Assembly: GCA_009901575.1 (NCBI GenBank)
Contig: WXYP01000005.1
Location: 62,001 to 126,000 of the forward strand
DNA length: 64,000 nt
Origin: Flavobacteriaceae bacterium R38
GTDB taxonomy: Bacteria; Bacteroidota; Bacteroidia; Flavobacteriales; Flavobacteriaceae
Direction of reading: 5' to 3'
Position numbers and translations under genes: made by a program. Under the pieces are notes generated by a model, which saw nothing but the letters and a program-made list of their open reading frames with translations, had not been told where the DNA came from and ran no database searches. Positions 18,601 through 26,322 of the stretch are shown here, piece after piece (the stretch's first letter is position 1; each line of letters begins with the position of its first letter).

Positions 18601-18798
18601 AGCAGCCGCAGTACTAAAGCCAACATACTTGAGAAAGTCTCTTCTTGTAGTTGATGATGATTCTAAAGTTTCTTTATCTCCTAAAAAATCATCTACAGGA
18701 ATTTCTTCGACAAACTCATTCTGTTTTAGCGTCTCAACAATAGAACTGTTTGGATTCAGTTCTTCAACACTTTTCCAGTATTTTTTGTTTGATGCCAT
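15691..18798 (-). CDS. actB: Alternative complex III subunit ActB, iron-sulfur protein
   Basis: Large periplasmic electron-transfer subunit (1035 residues) that fuses a molybdopterin-oxidoreductase-like domain, without cofactor in this family, to a four-cluster ferredoxin domain. The N-terminus has a twin-arginine-like signal TTRRDFLKYVGF followed by AACEGP, a possible lipid-anchor Cys. From about residue 750 the cluster motifs are CTGCGACVIACHAENNVP, CQHCNHAPCETVCP, CVGTRYCANNCP and CSMCIQKTQ with a distal CSAAC, consistent with three [4Fe-4S] and one [3Fe-4S]. It sits between actA and actC, each about 30 bases away. Confidence 0.97.
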   Translation of the reverse strand: MASNKKYWKSVEELNPNSSIVETLKQNEFVEEIPVDDFLGDKETLESSSTTRRDFLKYVGFSTAAATLAACEGPVVKSIPYVVQPEQIRPGVADYYATTIADGYDFASILVKTREGRPIKIENNTDAKFKGGANARVQASVLSLYDSLRVQGPKQGGEYVSWSALDNAVKSKLNALRGSSKKIVLLTQTFASPSTSRLIAEFTEKYGNVEHVQYDAISENAALEAFEVQYGTRALADYDFSKAEVIVSFGADFLGDWQGGGYDGGYAKGRIPSHGKMSRHVQFESNMSLSGANADKRVPLTPSQQKVALAKLYGYLNGTSVSGDLPANIDEAVKSAANQLRKAGSKGVVITGIQDVNAQGLALTINKNLGSDAFDTVSPRMIRQGDTKKVAQLVADMKGGRVGALITSGVNPAYTLPNASEFVEGLKNVELSVAFSMKEDETSTQTNYIAAAPHYLEAWGDTEMKKGYLSLMQPAIRPLFDTRQFQDALLEWIDSDKTYYDYIKETWTSSVIEASGWNQVLHDGVFIATLPEVEADEVAPAEDSEERAPAFAVASAVRSLSNASSQGMELVLYPKIGLGDGQQANNPWLQEFPDPITRVSWDNYIVVSKADAETLGLKNWNVANGGLNGSYAKVTVNGVSATLPVIIQPGQAKGSVGIAFGYGKKAGMKSEMQTGVNAYPLYQDFNTTQSVTVERASGEHEFACVQLHNTLMGRGDIIKETTLEIFNTKDHHEWNPVPEVSLNHQEVPATSVDLWDSFDRSIGHHFNLSIDLNACTGCGACVIACHAENNVPVVGKAEVRKSRDMHWLRIDRYYSSEASFELDDEKKEGLSGLFGDNGSLGGFGEMESPSENPQVAFQPVMCQHCNHAPCETVCPVAATSHGRQGQNQMAYNRCVGTRYCANNCPYKVRRFNWFLYNNNDEFDYHMNDDLGKMVINPDVNVRSRGVMEKCSMCIQKTQKTILDAKRDGRPVKDGEFQTACSAACDSGAMIFGDVNDSHSKVAELKEDKRMYHLLEHVGTKPNVFYHVKVRNTEEA

Positions 18799-18830
18799 CT
18801 TATATATATAATTAACGCTTTATAATTCGA

Positions 18831-20162
18831 TTAATAGTGACACTTACCACATTCTAAGCCTCCCATTTGAGCGGCTGTGAGTTTATCGACACCATATTTC
18901 TTTGATAATTCTTCGTGAATCTTTTCGTAATACTCATTACCTTCAATCTTCACATTGGTTTCTCTGTGACAATTCACACACCACCCCATAGTTAATGGAG
19001 CATGTTGTCCCATAATCTCCATTTCTTCTACCGGACCATGACATGTCTGACACTCAATCCCTGCTACTGTTACGTGCTGAGAGTGATTAAAGTATACAAA
19101 ATCAGGAAGGTTATGAACACGCACCCATTTTACCGGTTTTGTCTCTCCTGTATATTCCTGGTTTTCTTCATCCCAACCTACAGCTTCATATAGCTTCTTG
19201 ATTTCTTTTGTATAGAATTCTTTGGTATATCCATTTGCAAGATCTTCTTCTCCATTATAGTCCGAAATACTTTTGTGACAGTTCATACAAACATTCAACG
19301 AAGGAATTCCTGAAGTCTTAGAAACTCTTGCTGAAGAATGACAGTACTTACAATCAATCTCATTATCTCCAGCATGAATCTTGTGCGAATAATGAATAGG
19401 CTGTATTGGAGTATATCCTTGATCCACACCTACTTGCATTAAGTAACCGTAAGCAAAATACGCACCTGTTAACAACAAGAATACTGTAGTCACTAATACC
19501 AGGAACTGATTCTGAACAAAAGCTTTCCAAATCGGAATTGTTTTTTCTTTTTCCTCTTCAATTTCAACTCCATTAGCAGCAGCAATACGTTTTAACGTCT
19601 TGTTCACCAAGAACAACATCACTACTAAAATCCCAAAAACTAAAACTAAAGCACCAAGGATGATTTCACTTGATATTCCAGAACCTCCACTTCCAGAACC
19701 TCCATTTCCAGAACCTCCATTCCCAGCAGTATCATCAACAGGTGGTGGCGGTGGCGCATCCGTATACGCTAAGATATTATCAATATCTTCTGTAGTTAAC
19801 TGTGGAAAAGCATTCATCACAGCAGGCTGCCATTCATTCCAAAGCGCAACTGCCTGAGCATCGCCTTCTTTAATCATTTTCTGACTGTTGTTAATCCACT
19901 TGTACAGCCATTCTCTTTCATATTTAGCACCTACACCTCCTAATGGCGGACCAGTTCTCTTCTTTTTTAAATCATGACAAACAGCACAATTGGTTTTAAA
20001 CAACGCCTTTCCTTTAACAGGGTCTACTGTTGCTTCTACAGTTGCACCTTCAGCAGGAGCTTCTGTGCCTTGCGCAAAAAGAGTGGTCGAAAATGCTAGC
20101 AGAAATGCTAAACTTATACCTAAAATTCTTGAAGTTGAATTGCGGTGTATCACCTTTTTCAT
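18831..20162 (-). CDS. actA: Alternative complex III subunit ActA, multiheme cytochrome c with fused N-terminal cytochrome domain
   Basis: First gene of the respiratory operon. The 443-residue product has a signal peptide, an N-terminal class I cytochrome c domain (CAVCH at residues 59-63), a Gly/Ser linker GNGGSGNGGSGSGGSG, one membrane segment (about 165-185), a second membrane segment (about 215-235), and a C-terminal pentaheme domain with CKYCH, CMNCH, CQTCH, CVNCH and CGKCH. That makes six heme sites. The pentaheme part is the standard ActA; the fused monoheme domain is an addition that could act as a tethered electron carrier. The final heme motif ends only one residue before the stop. 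Confidence 0.95.
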   Translation of the reverse strand: MKKVIHRNSTSRILGISLAFLLAFSTTLFAQGTEAPAEGATVEATVDPVKGKALFKTNCAVCHDLKKKRTGPPLGGVGAKYEREWLYKWINNSQKMIKEGDAQAVALWNEWQPAVMNAFPQLTTEDIDNILAYTDAPPPPPVDDTAGNGGSGNGGSGSGGSGISSEIILGALVLVFGILVVMLFLVNKTLKRIAAANGVEIEEEKEKTIPIWKAFVQNQFLVLVTTVFLLLTGAYFAYGYLMQVGVDQGYTPIQPIHYSHKIHAGDNEIDCKYCHSSARVSKTSGIPSLNVCMNCHKSISDYNGEEDLANGYTKEFYTKEIKKLYEAVGWDEENQEYTGETKPVKWVRVHNLPDFVYFNHSQHVTVAGIECQTCHGPVEEMEIMGQHAPLTMGWCVNCHRETNVKIEGNEYYEKIHEELSKKYGVDKLTAAQMGGLECGKCHY

Positions 20163-20255
20163 ATTAAAATATGTATTATCTACTTAAATTGGCACGGTTT
20201 TATCTACTTCACTTATTGTCAAAGCTTTTTAAACCATTCCCGTAAATTTCGACAG

Positions 20256-20285
20256 CAAAAATACGATATAGACTCGATTTGGGAA
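20256..20285 (-). promoter_or_regulatory. Promoter of the ACIII-oxidase operon
   Basis: On the minus strand TTC-N19-TATTTTTG matches TTG-N19-TAnnTTTG with one mismatch in the -33 triplet. It lies about 94 bases before the actA start and is back to back with the promoter of the SPOR gene. Confidence 0.55.
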
Positions 20286-20339
20286 ATGTTAGCGAAGCGT
20301 TAATTTATAATTTATAACAATTCTAAATAACTTTTCCCG

Positions 20340-20369
20340 TTAAGTTATTAAATGAAAAAATTACCTTTG
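20340..20369 (+). promoter_or_regulatory. Promoter of the SPOR-domain gene
   Basis: TTA-N19-TACCTTTG, with the -7 box exact and one mismatch in the -33 triplet, 18 bases before the ATG. The leader would be very short. Confidence 0.55.
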
Positions 20370-20387
20370 CATTAAATAGTATTCATT

Positions 20388-20807
20388 ATGAGATTTTTAG
20401 CATTGAAAAAAAATATTTTTATTGCTTCCGCAACATTATTCGTTAGCAATTTTGCGTTAGGTCAAGACAGCACAAATATCGAAATTGAGACTGTTAAAAA
20501 AGAAGGCGTGGTGACTATTGATCAAGATTCAAGAATTGAACGTTTATTTCAACTAAAAAGAAGCCTTAAGAAGACTTATTATACAATTCAGATTTATAGC
20601 GAACCCGGAAACAGCGGAGGCTTCCCAGGATCCAGAGAAGCCAAAACTAAATTTGAAACCGAATTTTACGGATGGCCTTCTGAAATTTCATTTGAAATCC
20701 CTAATTACAAAGTAAGAGTTGGAAAATTTGCAACCCGCCTGGAAGCCGACAAAAGCCTAATGGAAATCAAAAAGAAATATCCTAATGCATTTATCATAAC
20801 ACCATAA
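20388..20807 (+). CDS. SPOR domain-containing secreted protein
   Basis: A 139-residue protein with a signal peptide ending near FALGQ and a C-terminal SPOR domain (about 60-139: YYTIQIYSEPGNSGG, then YKVRVGKFATRLEADKSL, then FIITP). SPOR domains bind septal peptidoglycan that lacks stem peptides, so a periplasmic cell-envelope role is likely. It is a minimal version with no membrane anchor or catalytic domain. It is a single-gene unit with its own promoter and terminator, diverging from the respiratory operon. The domain call is good; the specific role is not known. Confidence 0.85.
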   Translation: MRFLALKKNIFIASATLFVSNFALGQDSTNIEIETVKKEGVVTIDQDSRIERLFQLKRSLKKTYYTIQIYSEPGNSGGFPGSREAKTKFETEFYGWPSEISFEIPNYKVRVGKFATRLEADKSLMEIKKKYPNAFIITP

Positions 20808-20824
20808 ACCTTAATATAAAGCAT

Positions 20825-20854
20825 AAAAAAAGCAGCTCTTCAGCTGCTTTTTTT
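20825..20854. terminator. Bidirectional terminator between the SPOR gene and infB
   Basis: Perfect 13-bp arms AAAAAAAGCAGCT and AGCTGCTTTTTTT around a CTTC tetraloop; it functions in both directions between converging genes. Confidence 0.9.
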
Positions 20855-20869
20855 ATTACTTTTTTATAA

Positions 20870-23689
20870 TTATTTCAATTTTTTCTTAACTGCAATTTCC
20901 TGGAATGCCTCTATAACATCACCTTCTTTAATGTCGTTGTAATTCTTTATTTGCGTTCCACAGTCATATCCTTTTGAAACTTCTTTCACATCATCTTTAA
21001 ATCGTTTCAACGAAGCCAATTCACCAGTGTAAATTACAACTCCGTCACGAATTAATCTTATACTAGAGCTTCTAAATATCTTTCCGTCTGTAACCATACA
21101 TCCTGCAATGGTTCCGATTTTAGAAATTTTGAAAGTTTCTCTTATCTCTGCAGTACCTGTAATCTCTTCTTTCATTTCCGGAGACAACATCCCTTCCATC
21201 GCATCTTTCAGGTCATTTATTGCATCATAGATAATGGAATAAGCCCTGATATCAATTTCTTCTTTATCTGCTATCTGGCGGGCATTACCCATTGGTCTTA
21301 CATTAAATCCAATAATTATCGCATCAGAAGCAGAAGCCAACAAGACATCAGATTCTGTTATTGGACCTACAGCCTTATGAATAATATTAATATGAATTTC
21401 GTCTGTCGATAGTTTCTGGAACGAATCTGTTAACGCTTCTACAGATCCGTCAACATCACCCTTAAGAACTATATTCAATTCTTTAAAGTCTCCAAGTGCA
21501 ATACGTCTTCCAATTTCATCTAACGTAATATGACGCTGTGTACGAACAGATTGCTCACGTTGCAATTGTGTACGTTTAGTAGCAATTTGCTTCGCTTCTT
21601 TTTCATCTTCAAAGATATGAAACTTATCTCCTGCTTGCGGAGCCCCATCTAAACCTAAAATAGATATTGGCGTAGAAGGACCTGCTTCTTTGATAACATT
21701 ACCACGTTCATCATGCATTGCTTTTACCTTACCACTATTTTTACCGGCAAGAACATAATCTCCTACCCTTAGCGTACCTGTTTGTACTAAAATAGTAGCC
21801 ACATATCCTCTTCCTTTATCTAAGAAAGCTTCAACCACAGTTCCCTGAGCTGATTTATTCGGATTTGCTTTTAACTCTAAGATTTCAGCTTCCAGCAATA
21901 CTTTTTCCAATAATTCATTTACTCCTAAACCAGTCTTAGCAGAAATATCCTGAGACTGAATTTTACCTCCCCAATCTTCTACCAACAAGTTCATAGCTGC
22001 TAATTTCTCCTTTATTTTATCAGGATTAGCATTTTCTCTATCTATTTTGTTTATAGCAAAAACAATAGGCACTCCGGCAGCCTGTGCATGACTGATCGCT
22101 TCTTTTGTTTGTGGCATCACATCATCATCCGCCGCAATTACAATAATCGCTAAATCGGTTACCTGTGCTCCTCTGGCACGCATCGCTGTAAAAGCCTCGT
22201 GACCCGGTGTATCCAGAAAAGCTATTTTTTGTCCGCTTTCCAAAGTAACACTGTAAGCCCCTATATGCTGTGTAATTCCTCCACTCTCTCCCGCGATAAC
22301 ATTCTCTTTACGAATATAATCTAATAATGAAGTTTTACCATGATCTACATGCCCCATCACAGTTACAATCGGAGCTCTTGATTCTAAATCTTCCGGCTTA
22401 TCCTCTTCTTCCTGAATTGCTTCTTCAATATCTGCAGTTATAAAATCTACTTCATAACCAAATTCATCTGCAACTATAGATAAAGTTTCTGCATCTAATC
22501 GCTGATTCATAGTTACCATAATACCTAAAGACATACAAGCTGATATAATACTTGTTGTTGGCTCATTCATCATGGTAGCGACTTCTGCAACAGTAACAAA
22601 TTCTGTTACTTTTAACACTTTACTTTCTAACTCTTGCTGTGCCAGGTTCTCTTCTGTCTTTTGACGGTGCTGGTCACGTTTATCTCTTCTGTATTTTGCT
22701 CCTTTTCCTTTAGACGATTTCCCTTGAAGCTTCTCAAGCGTTTCTCTTACCTGCTTTTGCACTTCCTCTTCTGTAGGCTCAACTTTAGCTACTGCTGGTG
22801 CCGGACGTTTCCCTCCTCTTTTATTCTTATCAAATCGTCCATTACCTGCACCTCCAGAAGATTGTCTATTTCCGCCTGGTGCTCCACCACCTATCCTTCT
22901 ACGTTTCTTTCTTGCATCCGTTACAGGACCTTTTTTATCGGCTTCTTTTTTGTCTTTAGGCTCTTCTTTTTTCTTTTTAGGCTTACTAAACTTAGCTAAA
23001 TCAATTTTCTCACCAGTAACTTTAGGTCCGCTTAGCTTTTTATATTGTGTTGTTAATTTTTCGGTTTCAACACTTTCATCACCTATAATAATAGATTGTT
23101 TCTCTCTTACAGGCGCTTTTTCTTCTTTTACTTTTTCAGTTTCTTTTACTTTAACAGGAGCAGTTTCAACCGGCTTCTCTTGCTTCTTCTCCTCTACCTT
23201 AGCTTCAGTTTTAACTTCTGGTTTTTTCTCTTCAGCCACCTTCTCTGGCTTAGTCTCTACTACTGGCTTTTCTTCTTTTACAATTTCAGGTTTCTTTTCT
23301 TCTGCAACAGCTGCTGGTTTTTCAGGTTTTTTATCACCATCTAATGATATTTTACCAACTGTTTTAGGTCCAGACAGGACAGCTTTAGCTTTTATAACCT
23401 CTCTACGCTCTTGCGCAATTCTTTTTTGTTCGAGTTCTTTCTCCAACTCTTGACGAATCGCTTCTTTTTCTTTGCGCTTTTCTTCACTTACCTCTTTAGA
23501 AGCTACTTTTTTGCTCTTATCTGTTTGGAATTCGTCCAAAAGCACATTGTATACTTCATCTGTGATTTTAGTGGTTGGCCTCGCTTCTACTTCAAATCCT
23601 TTGCTAGCAAGATATTCCACAGCTCTATCCAGAGAAATATTAAATTCTCTAAGCACTTTATTAAGTCTCCTTGTTGCGTTTTCAGACAT
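20870..23689 (-). CDS. infB: Translation initiation factor IF-2
   Basis: GTPase that places fMet-tRNA on the 30S subunit. The 939 residues comprise an N-terminal IF2 domain, a long Lys/Glu-rich disordered region from about 60 to 350 with many PVK/EEKP repeats, a second IF2-N helical domain, then the G domain with G1 GHVDHGKTS at about residue 446, G3 DTPGHEAF and G4 NKID, and the C-terminal fMet-binding domains. Last gene of rimP-nusA-infB. The low-complexity region creates long Phe- and Ser-rich antisense frames that are not genes. Confidence 0.98.
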   Translation of the reverse strand: MSENATRRLNKVLREFNISLDRAVEYLASKGFEVEARPTTKITDEVYNVLLDEFQTDKSKKVASKEVSEEKRKEKEAIRQELEKELEQKRIAQERREVIKAKAVLSGPKTVGKISLDGDKKPEKPAAVAEEKKPEIVKEEKPVVETKPEKVAEEKKPEVKTEAKVEEKKQEKPVETAPVKVKETEKVKEEKAPVREKQSIIIGDESVETEKLTTQYKKLSGPKVTGEKIDLAKFSKPKKKKEEPKDKKEADKKGPVTDARKKRRRIGGGAPGGNRQSSGGAGNGRFDKNKRGGKRPAPAVAKVEPTEEEVQKQVRETLEKLQGKSSKGKGAKYRRDKRDQHRQKTEENLAQQELESKVLKVTEFVTVAEVATMMNEPTTSIISACMSLGIMVTMNQRLDAETLSIVADEFGYEVDFITADIEEAIQEEEDKPEDLESRAPIVTVMGHVDHGKTSLLDYIRKENVIAGESGGITQHIGAYSVTLESGQKIAFLDTPGHEAFTAMRARGAQVTDLAIIVIAADDDVMPQTKEAISHAQAAGVPIVFAINKIDRENANPDKIKEKLAAMNLLVEDWGGKIQSQDISAKTGLGVNELLEKVLLEAEILELKANPNKSAQGTVVEAFLDKGRGYVATILVQTGTLRVGDYVLAGKNSGKVKAMHDERGNVIKEAGPSTPISILGLDGAPQAGDKFHIFEDEKEAKQIATKRTQLQREQSVRTQRHITLDEIGRRIALGDFKELNIVLKGDVDGSVEALTDSFQKLSTDEIHINIIHKAVGPITESDVLLASASDAIIIGFNVRPMGNARQIADKEEIDIRAYSIIYDAINDLKDAMEGMLSPEMKEEITGTAEIRETFKISKIGTIAGCMVTDGKIFRSSSIRLIRDGVVIYTGELASLKRFKDDVKEVSKGYDCGTQIKNYNDIKEGDVIEAFQEIAVKKKLK

Positions 23690-23726
23690 AATTACCTATT
23701 AAAACCTAAAAAAATATTACATCAGA

Positions 23727-24959
23727 TTAATCTTCAAATTCCTTTTTAAGGATTGATCTGACTTCTAAAATTGTTTCTTCTTCTAAATCTGTTCGCTTAA
23801 TCAAATAAGCTACATCCTGATCCAGGATGCTTCTTGCAGTATCAAGACCAATTTTCTTAAATTCATCTATAATCCATGCTTCTATTTCGTCAGAGAACTC
23901 TGTCAATTCTACATCTTCTTCAACTCCTTCTCTAAATACATCTATTTCATAACCTGTCAACTGACCCGCTAATCTTATATTAAACCCTCCTTTACCAATT
24001 GCCTTAGAAACTTCTTCTGGTTTCAATATCACCTCAGCACGTTTCTTCTCTTCATTTATAGCAATGGAGGTTACTCTGGCAGGACTTAATGCCCTACTTA
24101 TAAACAACTGTAAATTATTAGTATAGTTGATTACATCAATATTCTCATTCCCTAATTCTCGAACTATGCCATGAATTCTGGAACCTTTCATTCCTACACA
24201 AGCCCCAACCGGATCTATTCTGTCATCATAAGAATCAACAGCTACTTTTGCTTTTTCTCCCGGAATTCTAACTACTTTCTTTACCGTAATCAATCCGTCA
24301 AAAACTTCCGGAATTTCCTGTTCAAATAATTTTTCCAGGAACTCGGGTGCCGTCCTTGACATGATAATAACAGGCTTATTTCCTTTCAATTCAACACTTT
24401 CAAGAATCCCTCTTATGTTTTCTCCTTTTCTAAAAAAGTCTGAAGGAATCTGTTTATCTTTTGGAAGGATAATTTCATTCCCTTCATCATCCAGCAAAAT
24501 AACTGCTTTATGACGAATATGATGTACTTCTGCAGTATAAATTTCCCCTATGAGATCCTTAAATTGCTTGTATATAGTTGTATTATCATGCTCATGGATT
24601 TTAGAAATTAAATTTTGACGTAGTGCCAAAATAGATCTTCTTCCTAAATCTATCAGCTTCACCTCTTCAGAAACATCTTCCCCTACTTCAAAATCGGGCT
24701 CTATCTTTTGCGCTTCAGAAAGTGAAATTTCCTCGTTAGGATCTTCAATCTCATCATCTGCTACCACTACCCGGTTTCTCCATATTTCCAAATCTCCTTT
24801 ATCCGGATTAATAATAATATCAAAATTATCATCAGATCCAAACTTCTTCTTTAATGCATTTCTAAAAACATCTTCCAGAATCGCCATTAGCGTAACACGG
24901 TCAATAAGTTTATCATCCTTAAATTCCGAGAAAGATTCGATCAATGCAAGATTTTCCAT
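23727..24959 (-). CDS. nusA: Transcription termination/antitermination factor NusA
   Basis: RNA-polymerase-binding factor controlling pausing, termination and antitermination. The 410-residue protein has the N-terminal NusA domain, an S1 domain (GEIYTAEVHHIRH to about 200) and two KH domains (PVGACVGMKGSRIHGIV and AIGKGGFNIRLAGQLTGYEIDV). It lacks the C-terminal acidic repeats of the E. coli protein, which is normal for this phylum. It is 13 bases downstream of rimP and 37 upstream of infB, the conserved order. Confidence 0.98.
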   Translation of the reverse strand: MENLALIESFSEFKDDKLIDRVTLMAILEDVFRNALKKKFGSDDNFDIIINPDKGDLEIWRNRVVVADDEIEDPNEEISLSEAQKIEPDFEVGEDVSEEVKLIDLGRRSILALRQNLISKIHEHDNTTIYKQFKDLIGEIYTAEVHHIRHKAVILLDDEGNEIILPKDKQIPSDFFRKGENIRGILESVELKGNKPVIIMSRTAPEFLEKLFEQEIPEVFDGLITVKKVVRIPGEKAKVAVDSYDDRIDPVGACVGMKGSRIHGIVRELGNENIDVINYTNNLQLFISRALSPARVTSIAINEEKKRAEVILKPEEVSKAIGKGGFNIRLAGQLTGYEIDVFREGVEEDVELTEFSDEIEAWIIDEFKKIGLDTARSILDQDVAYLIKRTDLEEETILEVRSILKKEFED

Positions 24960-24972
24960 GTCAAATTTTAAA

Positions 24973-25440
24973 TTAAAATATTACCTTCACTCTAGCTTCT
25001 AAAATATCTGAAAAAAGAAACTCTTTTTCCTTTATCACAGTCACCTTTCCTTTTCCTATCGGCTTAGGCTCACGTGTTTTCCATTCAATTTTAACACCTT
25101 CTTGAGTTACATTTACCAAAGTTCCTTCAAAAGACTCACCATTTTCGGTCTTTATCTCCATTTTTCTACCAATATTCTTACGATATTGTCTTTGATGCTG
25201 AATTGGCTCCGTCGCTCCCGGTGACATTACTTCAAGAGAAAAATCATGTTCTTCTCTATCTAAATTATGCTCCACATACCTACTCACCTTCATACAATCG
25301 TTTAAAGTAACTCCTTCGTCTCCGTCTATGATAATTCTCATTTTCGAATCAGGCGTCATAGTAAAATCAATCAAAAAAAGCGATTCATTTGCTTCAAAAA
25401 CTTCTTCTAAGAGCGTATCAACTTTTGCTTTAAACGTCAT
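24973..25440 (-). CDS. rimP: Ribosome maturation factor RimP
   Basis: Assists 30S subunit maturation. At 155 residues it has normal length, with the N-terminal domain containing DGDEGVTLNDCMKVSRYVE and LEVMSPGATEP (the family's VSSPG-type motif, here MSPG), followed by a C-terminal SH3-like domain with GTLVNVTQEGVKIEW. It is first in the rimP-nusA-infB operon. A strong hairpin sits 14 bases upstream of its start codon and a good promoter about 65 bases upstream. Confidence 0.96.
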   Translation of the reverse strand: MTFKAKVDTLLEEVFEANESLFLIDFTMTPDSKMRIIIDGDEGVTLNDCMKVSRYVEHNLDREEHDFSLEVMSPGATEPIQHQRQYRKNIGRKMEIKTENGESFEGTLVNVTQEGVKIEWKTREPKPIGKGKVTVIKEKEFLFSDILEARVKVIF

Positions 25441-25454
25441 TTTAAGTATGAAAA

Positions 25455-25475
25455 GAGGGGACTTTTAGTCCCCTC
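25455..25475 (-). promoter_or_regulatory. Leader hairpin directly upstream of rimP
   Basis: Perfect 8-bp arms GAGGGGAC and GTCCCCTC around a five-base loop. In the transcript this is followed by UUUU and, after 14 bases in total, by the rimP start codon. It resembles a small intrinsic terminator or a translation-blocking stem. Confidence 0.6.
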
Positions 25476-25503
25476 AGGTATTGTTAAACATCTTTCTGCG
25501 ATG

Positions 25504-25533
25504 CAAATATACAATTATTTTTATGAAATTTAA
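25504..25533 (-). promoter_or_regulatory. Promoter of rimP-nusA-infB
   Basis: TTA-N19-TATATTTG on the minus strand: exact -7 box and one mismatch in the -33 triplet. Transcription would begin about 60 bases before rimP and include the hairpin. Confidence 0.6.
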
Positions 25534-25674
25534 AAGCTTATTTCAACAAAGAGAAATCTTACGCTATTCCAAAGTTATTTGTATTCTCAAGCTTTTATGA
25601 TGACTATAAACTACCCTCATCTTAATTTTATTCAATTCGATCCTTTGCTTTAAATTATTAGAAAACAATTAAAA

Positions 25675-25919
25675 CGTCATTACGAGAAATGAACGAGGTG
25701 AATGACGAAGTAATCTTTTGAAACGAAGCTCATTATAAAAAAAGATTGCCACGCTACGCTCGCAATGACGTTTTATATTCGTCATCGTGAACGGAGTAAA
25801 GCTATCTTTTGAACAGGGAACAGGAGAGAGATTGCTTCGGTTTTAAAAAACCTCGCAATAACGATCAGAGGTTAGCTTGTTTTGTCATTCCGGAATTCGT
25901 AAAACGAATATCCGGAATC
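25675..25919 (-). repeat. Composite inverted-repeat element, copy A
   Basis: About 245 bp made of three hairpin modules in the order, read on the minus strand: a short ATTCCGGA...TCCGGAAT palindrome, a module ending GATGACG (25780-25863), and a module CGTCATTGCGAG...CGTAATGACG (25675-25770). The same three modules in the same order form copy B at 48013-48265, and two of them form copy C at 48596-48774. Confidence 0.85.
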
Positions 25920-26067
25920 TATTTCCAAGCACTGAAACTCTAATCAAATTCTATTGATCTACCGGGAATCTCTTCTACCACTCCCAGGACAGGCTTCTCT
26001 TCCAAAATTTCTTTCAAACAAAAACCCCAACACTATTTTCAAGCATTGGGATTCTAATTAAATTCTG

Positions 26068-26139
26068 TTGGCCTACTAGGACTCGAACCTAGAACGACTG
26101 GACCAAAACCAGCTGTGTTGCCAATTACACCATAGGCCA
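26068..26139 (-). tRNA. tRNA-Gln (TTG anticodon)
   Basis: A 72-base cloverleaf on the minus strand. The acceptor TGGCCTA pairs with TAGGCCA, the anticodon stem CTGG/CCAG encloses the loop TTTTGGT with anticodon TTG, and the T arm holds GGTTCGAGTCC. The discriminator base is A and CCA is not encoded. A full-consensus promoter lies 37 bases upstream. Confidence 0.97.
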
Positions 26140-26175
26140 GCACATAAAACAAATGCTTTTTAGCAAATGCGAGTG

Positions 26176-26205
26176 CAAATTTAAAACAAACTTTCATTTG
26201 CACAA
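26176..26205 (-). promoter_or_regulatory. Promoter of tRNA-Gln
   Basis: Exact TTG-N19-TAAATTTG on the minus strand, a perfect Bacteroidetes promoter, 37 bases before the mature 5' end of the tRNA. Confidence 0.8.
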
Positions 26206-26322
26206 ACATTTTTTGTTTTAATTTAATCAGAAAAATAAACATCAGTTGTTAACCTTTTTTCAAAAAGAGAATTTCCTACTATTTTTATTACTAAATTCGC
26301 CAAATACAAGAAAAAAGAATAG

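Larger units (their letters stand above)
25441..26067. other. Intergenic region between rimP and tRNA-Gln
   Basis: About 630 bases without a protein gene. It contains the rimP leader hairpin and promoter, then copy A of the composite repeat, then about 150 bases near the tRNA with no recognisable feature except a decayed CAAACACTGGGATTC-like segment beside similar text, suggesting remnants of duplicated sequence. Confidence 0.6.

Noticed and set aside
22634-23453. Long Phe- and Ser-rich frames opposite infB
   Set aside because: They mirror the Lys/Glu-rich low-complexity region of IF-2, which is the true frame.
26054-26242. 62-codon minus-strand frame around tRNA-Gln
   Set aside because: It reads through the tRNA gene and is only a chance frame.
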